Assembly: GCF_002127325.2 (NCBI RefSeq)
Contig: NC_035439.2
Coordinates: 138,633,901 to 138,697,900 of the forward strand
Direction: 5' to 3'
Length of the DNA stretch: 64,000 nucleotides
DNA from: Helianthus annuus
Taxonomy: Eukaryota; Streptophyta; Magnoliopsida; Asterales; Asteraceae
Part shown: positions 55,940 through 64,000 of the stretch, piece after piece
Numbering within the stretch: position 1 is the stretch's first letter
Layout of the letters: each line of letters opens with the position of its first letter
Notes under the pieces: generated by a model
What the model saw: only the letters and a program-made list of their open reading frames with translations
What the model was told of the DNA's origin: nothing
Database searches by the model: none
Made by a program: the position numbers and the translations under genes

Positions 55940-58801
55940 CCCGAAGACGTATCTATGCTCAAAGCTTCAAGGTGTTTGAACAGAGGCTGTGTAATTTACA
56001 TGGCTCAGGTTATAATTGAAGAACCTAAGCCGAAGATAGAGGATCTTCCTGTCATTTCTGAATACCCCGAGGTTTTTCCTGAAGAACTACCTGGTTTGCC
56101 ACCAGATAGACAAGTGGAGTTCAGAATAGACATCATTCCTGGAGCAGCTCCGATAGCAAGAGCACCTTACAGATTAGCTCCGACAGAAATGAAAGAACGG
56201 AGGACCCAGTTGGATGAACTGCTGGCGAAAGGTTTTATCAGACCTAGTTCATCTCCCTGGGGAGCACCAGTCCTATTTGTAAAGAAGAAGGATGGATCGA
56301 TGCGGTTGTGCATCGACTACCGAGAACTAAATAAAGTTACCATAAAGAACAGATATCCTTTGCCGAGGATCGATGATCTGTTCGATCAGCTGCAAGGAGC
56401 AAGCTACTTCTCGAAGATCGACTTAAGGTCGGGTTATCATCAGCTAAGGGTCAGAGATGAAGATGTACACAAGACTGCATTTAAGACTCGCTATGGTCAT
56501 TACGAGTTCCTAGTGATGCCTTTTGGGCTCACAAATGCACCGGCTGCGTTCATGGATCTCATGAATCGCGTCTGCAAGCCGTATTTGGACAAATTTGTCA
56601 TAGTCTTCATCGACGATATCCTTATATATTCCAAGAACCAAGCGGACCACGAGAAGCACCTCCGTTGCATTCTCGAATTACTACAGCGTGAGAAACTCTA
56701 CGCCAAATTCTCGAAATGTGAATTCTGGCTACGAGAGGTTCAGTTTTTAGGACACGTTTTGAGTGAGCGTGGTATCCAAGTGGATCCCGCTAAGGTAGAG
56801 GCGGTCATGAACTGGCAAGAGCCAAAGACGCCTACCGAAATTCGTAGTTTCCTAGGATTAGCAGGGTACTACCGGAGATTTATTGAAAATTTTTCGAGGA
56901 TTGCTGCGCCCTTGACTTCCTTGACCAAGAAGAAAGAAAAGTACATTTGGGGCCCAAAGCAGCAAGAGTCCTTCGAAATCCTGAAGCAAAAGCTGAGCAA
57001 CGCACCTGTGTTGACACTACCTGAAGGTACAGATGAATTCGTAGTGTACTGCGATGCATCACACACAGGCATGGGGTGTGTGCTTATGCAGAAGGGCAGG
57101 GTGATTGCCTATGCTTCAAGGCAATTAAAGGTGCATGAAAAGAATTACACCACCCACGACTTGGAGTTGGGTGCCGTTGTATTTGCACTGAAGTTGTGGA
57201 GGCATTACCTTTACGGTATTAAATTTGTGATTTATTCTGATCACAAAAGCCTCCAGCACCTGTTCAATCAGAAGGAGCTGAACATGAGGCAGCGCCGTTG
57301 GATGGAGACCATGAATGACTATGATTGCGAGATCAGGTACCATCCCGGCAAGGCGAATGTAGTCGCTGATGCCTTGAGCAGGAAAGAAAGGGTAAAACCT
57401 ATTCGAATCAATGCCAAAAGCATTGAGGTCAAGAACAATTTAATTGAAAAGATATTAGCTGCACAGCGAGAGGCTGTGTTGGAAGCTAATTACCCTAATG
57501 AAAAGCTGGGAGTAACTGAGGAGCAGTTGACTCTTAGCAAGGATGGAATCTTGAGGCTGAACGGACGTATATGGGTTCCGATTTATGGAGGACTACGAGA
57601 TGTTGTTCTCCAGGAAGCCCATAGTTCCAAATACTCAGTTCATCCTGGTGCTGATAAGATGTATCAAGACTTAAAGGCAAATTATTGGTGGATAGGCTTG
57701 AAAAAGTCTGTAGCCGCCCATGTAGCAAAGTGCTTGACTTGTGCTCAAGTCAAAGCCGAGCACCAAAAGCCGTCTGGCTTGCTACAACAGCCTGAACTTC
57801 CCGAGTGGAAGTGGGAATGCGTAACTATGGACTTCATAACCAAGTTACCCAAAACCAGGAAAGGAAACGATACAATATGGGTCATAGTCGATAGGCTGAC
57901 TAAATCGGCTCATTTTCTACCCATCAAGGAGACGTATAGCTCCGATATGTTAGCCCAACTTTATGTTGATAAGATTGTAGCCTTACACGGCATACCTGTG
58001 TCTATTATCTCCGACAGGGATACTAGATACACATCTCACTTCTGGAAAAGTTTCCAGCAATCTTTGGGCACGCGTTTAAACTTTAGTACGGCTTACCACC
58101 CACAGACGGACGGTCAAAGTGAGCGTACTATCCAAACACTAGAAGACATGCTTCATGCATGTGCAATCGATTTAGGCGGTAACTGGGATAAGAATCTACC
58201 CCTAATCGAATTCTCCTACAATAATAGCTACCACACCAGCATAAAGGCTGCGCCTTTCGAGGCATTATACGGTAGGAAATGTAGATCGCCTGTTTGTTGG
58301 GCGGAAGTAGGGGAGGTCCAATTATCAGGACCAGAGATAGTTTTCCAGACGACGGACAAGATTGTCCAGATCCGGGAACGTCTCAAGGCTGCCCGCGATA
58401 GGCAGAAAAGCTACGCCGATCCAAAACGTAAGGATCTTCACTTTGATGTAGGTGAAAAGGTGTTGCTTAAAGTATCACCTTGGAAAGGGGTGATGCGTTT
58501 CGGCAAGAAAGGAAAACTGAGTCCGAGATACATAGGACCTTTTGAGGTCATAGAACGGGTCGGGTCAGTCGCCTATAAGTTGAACTTGCCTGAAGAGCTC
58601 AATGGAATTCACAATGTGTTCCACATCTGCAATCTCAAAAAGTGTTTCGCCGATGAATCGTTGGTGATTCCACATACAGATGTGCATATAGATGAGAGCT
58701 TAAAGTTTATAGAAAAACCTTTGTCGATTGAAGATCGACAGGTGAAGAAACTTCGAAGAAAGCACGTACCCGATTGTAAAGGTCAAATGGGATGCTCGTA
58801 G
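55940..58801 (+). CDS. T2 pol: RT, RNase H and integrase
   Basis: Open from just after the TAG, in the gag frame; the first Met (MLKASRC) is at 55955. It contains the pre-RT motif ([20 protein letters not shown]), RT fingers ([20 protein letters not shown]), the palm [10 protein letters not shown], RNase H ([28 protein letters not shown]), the integrase zinc domain ([23 protein letters not shown]), the DDE core (TMDF, SDRDTR, GQSERT) and the GPY module ([14 protein letters not shown]). All catalytic residues are in place. It ends prematurely in the chromodomain because of one extra C near 58770. Confidence 0.93.
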   Translation, partial: PEDVSMLKASRCLNRGCVIYMAQVIIEEPKPKIEDLPVISEYPEVFPEELPGLPPDRQVEFRIDIIPGAAPIARAPYRLAPTEMKERRTQLDELLAKGFIRPSSSPWGAPVLFVKKKDGSMRLCIDYRELNKVTIKNRYPLPRIDDLFDQLQGASYFSKIDLRSGYHQLRVRDEDVHKTAFKTRYGHYEFLVMPFGLTNAPAAFMDLMNRVCKPYLDKFVIVFIDDILIYSKNQADHEKHLRCILELLQREKLYAKFSKCEFWLREVQFLGHVLSERGIQVDPAKVEAVMNWQEPKTPTEIRSFLGLAGYYRRFIENFSRIAAPLTSLTKKKEKYIWGPKQQESFEILKQKLSNAPVLTLPEGTDEFVVYCDASHTGMGCVLMQKGRVIAYASRQLKVHEKNYTTHDLELGAVVFALKLWRHYLYGIKFVIYSDHKSLQHLFNQKELNMRQRRWMETMNDYDCEIRYHPGKANVVADALSRKERVKPIRINAKSIEVKNNLIEKILAAQREAVLEANYPNEKLGVTEEQLTLSKDGILRLNGRIWVPIYGGLRDVVLQEAHSSKYSVHPGADKMYQDLKANYWWIGLKKSVAAHVAKCLTCAQVKAEHQKPSGLLQQPELPEWKWECVTMDFITKLPKTRKGNDTIWVIVDRLTKSAHFLPIKETYSSDMLAQLYVDKIVALHGIPVSIISDRDTRYTSHFWKSFQQSLGTRLNFSTAYHPQTDGQSERTIQTLEDMLHACAIDLGGNWDKNLPLIEFSYNNSYHTSIKAAPFEALYGRKCRSPVCWAEVGEVQLSGPEIVFQTTDKIVQIRERLKAARDRQKSYADPKRKDLHFDVGEKVLLKVSPWKGVMRFGKKGKLSPRYIGPFEVIERVGSVAYKLNLPEELNGIHNVFHICNLKKCFADESLVIPHTDVHIDESLKFIEKPLSIEDRQVKKLRRKHVPDCKGQMGCS

Positions 58802-58868
58802 AGGTCCCGAATATACGTGGGAAGTCGAAGCTACAATGAAAGAAAAGTACCCCTATTTATTTGAGTAA
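58770..58868 (+). pseudogene. T2 chromodomain tail, shifted out of frame
   Basis: After one extra base in a CCC run (near 58770) the expected chromodomain tail ([16 protein letters not shown]) is readable in another frame, to a TAA at 58866-58868, matching T1's tail. If the shift is real, this copy lacks the targeting tail. A sequencing or assembly error in a short homopolymer is also possible. Confidence 0.85.
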
Positions 58869-58890
58869 ATCTCGGGTCGAGATTTATTTT

Positions 58891-58903
58891 AAGGGGGTGA
58901 GGA
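58891..58903 (+). promoter_or_regulatory. Polypurine tract of T2
   Basis: AAGGGGGTGAGGA, identical to T1, immediately before the 3' LTR. Confidence 0.9.
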
Positions 58904-61900
58904 TGTAACACCTCGAATTTTTGTGTCCAAAGATGTGTTAAAACGTGTCATTTGTTTACACGTGGCATTGATATTAAATAAAGGACTAATTTTGACAAAC
59001 CTTGAAAGTATATAAATTCGAGGGTTATAAATGTCAACAAGGGTAAATATACTGAATAGTAACCCTAAATAAATGCTTGAACCTTCAAACGAATGTATCA
59101 TAGATCGTACGAAAGCGAAACACGAAAGAAAGTGAGAGATTACAAGCTACAGGGGTTAACTGTGTCAACATGTTTAATTATACCTCTGAGTGACCCTTTA
59201 ACGTTCCCAAGGCTTTGTAACGGTATTATACCCTCACCAAAATATAATATATAAATTTCGCAAAGCTTCGTTATGAAACGAGAAAGTTACGATCGAATTC
59301 GTAGGAGAAGGGTTAAAAGCGTCAATAATGAAAGTTAAGGCTTTCTGAAAAATTAATAAACTAATGGGGACTTAATAAATACGGGTAAATAACACGAGGC
59401 CCCTATCGGTAAATAACTGAGGGCCAAACCGCAAAGTTACCCCTTCGAACCTGAAAGGTCAGGTAAATCATTACGAAAGATTTCGTTATTAATTACCAGG
59501 ATTTCGTAATCATTTCAAAAGATTTAAAGTTTCTGGAAATCTGGCCTCTCGCGACCCGCGTTAAGTATTAGCCTAAGTGTAGGCGGGTCGCGAGCCTCCT
59601 CTATTACGCGTCTGTTATTTGAATCCCAGGCGACCCGCATTAAAATGGCATGGAACTTCCATGCGGGTCGCGTAAAGCGCCCAGATGCAGAAAGTTGTAA
59701 CATTTTGCCTTTTGGAGCCTTTGAACGACCAAACAACCAATTAATGGAGCATGGGTGCCCCCTACTCGACCCATATCACTCAGGGGACATCTACCCATCA
59801 TCATGATCAGTGTAGGTTGTTGTGTAGTGATCTAGAGAGCTTTACTTCACTATAAATAGCCACTTTGAGCTCATAACATTCACACAACACAAAACACACT
59901 ATCTGATCTTTCTAAGAAGCTCTCTAGCATTCTCTTTTGCTCTCTAAGCAAGATACAACTGCTGTAAGTCGTTCATACCCATTTTGGTCTTACATTTCCA
60001 TAGTTTTAGCCTAAAAACACAACCGTCGTAACTAACGGTTGTCATTGCAATAACTTGCAAATGGTTCAGTCTTATGACGGATCAAAAGTAGTTTTGAGTA
60101 GGTAATTATGTGGGTAATAAACCTCTAAAAGGGTTCCCCCTGATCACCACTCTAACTATGTCAAATATCGAGTCAAACGTGCGGTTAAAAAGTCAACAGA
60201 AAGCTATTTTAGCGATTTATGCATAATCTGTAATGTATATGTTATGAAACCTGTTTTGACACTTATAAAACATGATATTAAGTATATAAACTCGTTTGCG
60301 CTTGTTTGAATCGATCATTTGCTATATTGACCCGGTTTGGAGCCGAATGTCGCAAAAGTTTGACTTTTGCTTTGACTTCAGTTCTGACCCGTTTTAGTGA
60401 GGTATAGATATGCCTTAGGACTCTCTTAGGACCAGGTCACATGTCGGTATAAACCTCTATGATCGGTTCATGAGTTATCCGAGTCTTTTGCGCATTTCCG
60501 TCATTCGCCTAAAAGTTGACCGTAACGGCCTTTTGAAATTAAAACGAGTAATTCGGACGCGTGAACGGACCAGAACCTTGCTTATTAAATTATAAGCATG
60601 TCCTTAAAGTTTCACGTCAATCCGAGGTCTAGAATGAGAGTTATGCTAGATGGCGCATTTAAAGTAAACTTTTGTAATAAACGGCGCAATTAGCATAACA
60701 CCTATCTAAACCAAGAATTCGTCACCAAAACTTTTACCCACTGTATTAAAATAATGTTTTGGGAATTTTAAAGATTTTTAATAATTTTTACCTCGCTCAT
60801 AACCTGCGGTTATGGCTACGGTTCGGTAAATACCGAATATGCCCTTTTCGGCCAAAACATGAGTTCTACAAGGTCTTTTGACCCGATTCCAGTTGCTACT
60901 GATTTTAAATAATAAATAAAGTATTTTAAGCTTTATAAGCTGTTCGGGAAACTCAGATTTCCTGTAGAACTCGAAAAGCTCTTTAAAAGTCTTTAAAATG
61001 ACCGAAAAGCCCCTACGGGGCATAATATTAACTTAAACTCGTTACGGGCGTCACGGAAGGTATCCTACTGATACCACAACCCATTTAAGGCATATTGACT
61101 TAGGAAATAAGCGTACGACTCTCATGGTTAACCGTTTCGCCTATTGCGCGCACGGTTCGGCTTATGAAACTAGTTTTCATAAATTAGCCGATACGGGTCA
61201 AATTATATTATTTGAACCCCAAAATCCAGAGTGTGAACCATAAACCCATATAAAACAAGTCTCTGAACTTGTTGGGTCAGAATCGCACTCCATTCTCGGT
61301 TTTCGCCTTTTCGCGCGATTAAACCATATCTATATATATCGGAACCAACCGGTCTAGGCTATGGCCATTATAACGACTCGTTAGGATTCTAAGAGGTTAA
61401 TTAAAACCTTCGTTCCAGATTAGGAGCCCCAGTAAAAGCTATCGGTGATTTAATCCAAATTAAGGAAATATACTTGCAAAGGTAAATACTTTAACTTATT
61501 TCCCCTATATGGGCTTGGGTTACGGTATATTAATACCGCTTGATTGAGCATTATATTTTTCCATCGCTTAGGTGGTTAATTAAATAATATGATCGGCTCA
61601 TTTAAACAGTTTTGTTTCTTAAAAGCCTTTGGGGGGTTTAATGACCGTTGTCCCGGATATCCTTGGCATCATTTTACGAAATGGCCACGACCATCGACAT
61701 CCCGGTGTAGGCATACACCCGGTATATATTGTCGACATTAAATTAAAAGACGTAGCCGTTGGTTTTTATACTACGGTTTTACGCAATGTGGTGTGTCTAT
61801 AAATCTTTAACCCGGCACGACCCGGGCTACTGAACGCATAAAAGAACATGTAAAACGTTCACAAGATTTTAATAATTTTCCCAAGTTATAAAAGAGTTTG

Positions 61901-62294
61901 TGCCTTGTGCATTCAAATCAATTTTAATAAACATTTTCAAATGTGTCAGTTGAATGTATTTACCAGTGTAAACTGACGTATTTTCCCCAAAAAGATTAAG
62001 TGCAGGTACTATACGAAATGGGCTGGTATAGGCGTCCTAAGCATCGTACATAGTCTCGCAAACTCGATGCTGCATCTGAATGAACAATATTTATTACTTT
62101 TTGATCCGCTGTGGATATATTCAACTTCTGTAATACATTTGATAATTACAACCAGAGGTTGAAGTTTATATATTTATCTTAAGCTTCCGCTGTGCATTAT
62201 ATAATTGTGTGGTTTAACTATATTGTTGCCAACATCATCACGGTAATCCCCCACCGGGCCCACTGGTGAGACACGTGGAAAACGGGGTGTGACA
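58904..62294 (+). repeat. 3' LTR of chromovirus T2
   Basis: 3391 bp, about 0.5% different from the 5' LTR by eye. TATA box at 59851. It is followed by the CCCTG duplication. Confidence 0.95.
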
Positions 62295-62304
62295 CCCTGT
62301 ACAA

Positions 62305-63034
62305 AGCCCACTCTCTCTCCAACCCATAATGCATTTGTGACATTACAATCATAAAAATAAAATAACATAAGTAACAATAAAAATGTAAATATTAAGTTGA
62401 AATTATATATGTTAATGTATGTAACATTTTAACACTCATATAAAGAAAATTAACTAATACATATCAAAGCATATTCTTTTAAGTAACGTGCTAAGAAATT
62501 CAGTTTGAATATTAATATTTATAATGGGTTGTATGTGGAAAACACACTAATACATGGATTGTATGAGGACTGCACATTGCTACGTGAAAACCAAAGGATA
62601 ATTAATCCTTACACAATCTGCCGCACATCCAATTTAATTATTCATTTCCTTCGATCTTTAATATATAGCCCACTCTCTCTCCAGCCCATAATGCATTTGT
62701 GACAATACAATCATAAAAATAAAATAACATAAGTAACAATAAAAATGTAAATATTAAGTTGAAATTATTAAATTGTGATATGCTAAAGTATTTAACATTT
62801 TAACACTCATATAAAGAAAATTAACTAATATATATCAAAGCATATTCTTTTAAGTAACGTGCTAAGAAATTCAATTTGAATATTAATAATGGGTTGTATG
62901 TGGACAACACACTACTACGTGGATTGTATGAGGACTGCACATTGCTACGTGAAACCCAAAGGATGATTAATCCTCACACAATCTGCCACGCATCCAATTT
63001 ACCTATTCGTTTCCTTCGATCTTTAATATATAGA
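62305..63034. repeat. 362-bp tandem duplication, two diverged units
   Basis: AGCCCACTCTCTCTCCA starts both units (62305 and 62667), and both end in CTTTAATATATAG. Units differ by scattered substitutions and small indels, so the duplication is older than T2. The AGCCCA motif also recurs in the copia LTR, so the first unit may include the LTR's outer end. No gene is seen here. Confidence 0.85.
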
Positions 63035-63055
63035 GTAATGATGTATTCCTTATAT

Positions 63056-63479
63056 CAAGGGGTGCAAGCGAGCTGAGCCGAGCCCGAGCTCGACTCGATT
63101 CGATCTTTGTTGCCAAAGCTCGAGCTCATAGGCGGACCTTAAAGCTCGAGCTTGGCTCGGGCTCAGCTCGTTTTTTTAATTTATTAATCAATTTTTTTTA
63201 TAATCATTGTTTTATATAAAAATATAGTTATTTAATATAATTTAGTAAATAATAACTATTAAAATTTAAATACATATGTAATATATTAATGAAATACTAA
63301 ATAAACATTAGGCTCGTTTAGGCTCGTGAGACGGCCCGAGCTCGATAAGTGAAACTCGGGCTCGTTTACTAAACGAGCTTGTTTTTAGGCTCGGGATCGT
63401 TAAAGCTCGGCCCGTTCAAGCTTTTTGTCAAGCCAAACTCGAGTAGCTCGCGAGTAGCTTGGCTCGTTTACACCCCCTA
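63056..63479. mobile_element. hAT-type MITE rich in GCTCGAGC, 424 bp
   Basis: Ends CAAGGGGTGCAAGCGAGC and, inverted, TAGGGGGTGTAAACGAGC (14 of 18 match). Flanked by CTTATAT on both sides (63049-63055, 63480-63486), 7 of an expected 8 bp. The subterminal motif GAGCTCG/GGCTCG is repeated many times. The interior is related to 3286-3440. Confidence 0.8.
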
Positions 63480-63487
63480 CTTATATG

Positions 63488-63917
63488 TAAGGTTGGAGAA
63501 CCCGCTAGTCGTTAGTCGGCCTGTGAGGTGGTGATTAGCTACTACTCGAGATTAATTGGGATTAATCCGATCTGGCTTTTTATATGTAATTTTCAGTTTT
63601 ATGTATACATATACACATTTTTATAGGTAAATATTTTAAATAGCTAGGTTTTAACTTTTACTCAACTCAGTTTTTTAAGTATACAAGATTAATTGTTGGA
63701 ATTAACATGATTTGGTTGGAAACTGACCGGAATTTAGAGGTTTTGGCCGGAATATACGGTCTTTTTGCCAGAATCTGGCCGGAATTGCCGAGTTTTGGCT
63801 GGCCGACTAGATCCGACTAGGCCCAACTAGCGATTAATGGACTGATTAACGAAAAATTACTTGGTTACTTGCCGACTAGCGGTTAATCGACGACTAGTCA
63901 CGATTTTTACAACACTG
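63488..63917. mobile_element. Second hAT-type MITE, 430 bp, at the same target
   Basis: Exact 8-bp duplication CTTATATG (63480-63487, 63918-63925). The right end inverted reads CAGTGTTGTAAAAATCG, a usual hAT MITE terminus; the left end TAAGGTTGGAGAACCCG is a diverged match. ACTAG/CTAGTCG and GATTAAT motifs are repeated near both ends. No transposase is encoded. Confidence 0.75.
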
Positions 63918-64000
63918 CTTATATGTAACATATATCTATTGAATTCTTGAAGTGTGTCCATACACAATGAAAATGACTCGCTCATTTCACTCTCGCGCAT

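Larger units (their letters stand above)
48418..62294 (+). mobile_element. Chromovirus T2: young, nearly intact Tekay/Del-like element
   Basis: LTRs of 3392 and 3391 bp with about 15 differences by eye, and exact duplication CCCTG (48413-48417, 62295-62299). The order is primer site, intact extra frame, hairpin array, tandem repeats, gag-protease, pol, chromodomain, polypurine tract. Only two coding lesions were found: an in-frame TAG between protease and RT and a 1-bp insertion in the chromodomain. It is clearly related to T1 throughout but diverged, so the two represent separate families or subfamilies. Confidence 0.95.
11640..62303 (-). mobile_element. Degenerate Ty1/copia element, host of the nested insertions
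   Basis: Minus-strand pieces occur in the correct copia order when read from the right: 5' LTR (62303 to 45119, split twice), primer site and leader (45118-44674), gag and protease (15342-13805), then GAG-pre-integrase and integrase (12071-11640). Everything between these pieces is explained by insertions with their own target duplications. RT, RNase H and the 3' LTR are missing on the left, so the element is truncated as well as mutated. The exact outer end of the 5' LTR is uncertain (62303 or up to about 62343). Confidence 0.8.

Overview
The window is plant nuclear DNA made almost entirely of transposable elements. I found no host gene, rRNA, tRNA or CRISPR array. The long Ty3 chromoviruses, the Athila/Tat-type primer site, the RRM-containing LINE and the many hAT and PIF/Harbinger MITEs point to a repeat-rich dicot. 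The proteins look to me most like Asteraceae elements (lettuce, sunflower, Tanacetum type), but that assignment is inference without a database search.

Layout, left to right. 1-2337 is the 5' part of a LINE on the minus strand, with ORF1 (RRM plus DUF4283-like) and the first 93 codons of ORF2 (endonuclease). 3620-10493 is a complete LTR element without coding capacity (LARD-like, TSD GTATG). Its interior carries repeated stem-loops, a 92-bp tandem repeat and a PIF/Harbinger MITE. From 11640 to about 62303 lies one degenerate minus-strand Ty1/copia element that has served as a landing pad: everything inside it is nested. Its integrase fragment was split by a MITE (12072-13804), which itself holds a hAT MITE (12461-13780). 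Its leader was split by chromovirus A (15343-44668, TSD CCACA). Its 5' LTR was split twice, by a chromovirus solo LTR (45669-48380, TSD TGCGT) and by chromovirus T2 (48418-62294, TSD CCCTG).

Inside chromovirus A the nesting goes deeper. T1, a Tekay/Del-like chromovirus (18547-38299, TSD GCCGC), sits in the zinc-knuckle region of A's gag. A minus-strand non-autonomous Athila/Tat-like element (23292-28686, TSD TGGAC) sits in T1's extra reading frame. A hAT MITE (39244-39946, TSD GGCGCACC) sits in A's reverse transcriptase. LTR divergence counted by eye agrees with this order: A about 2%, T1 about 1.5%, the Athila-like element about 1%, T2 about 0.5%. The right edge holds a 362-bp tandem duplication and two hAT MITEs inserted one after the other at the same target.

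The best candidate for something undescribed is in T1 and T2. Both carry an extra, proline-rich, probably disordered reading frame (404 codons and intact in T2) between the primer binding site and gag. In both it is followed directly by an array of five 14-nt mini-hairpins whose 4-bp stems change in a compensated way while the loop stays close to CTGCGT. A second theme is a cluster of CG-rich palindromes in every large LTR family here, with unrelated sequences, lying about 150-300 bp upstream of the TATA box where one can be recognised.
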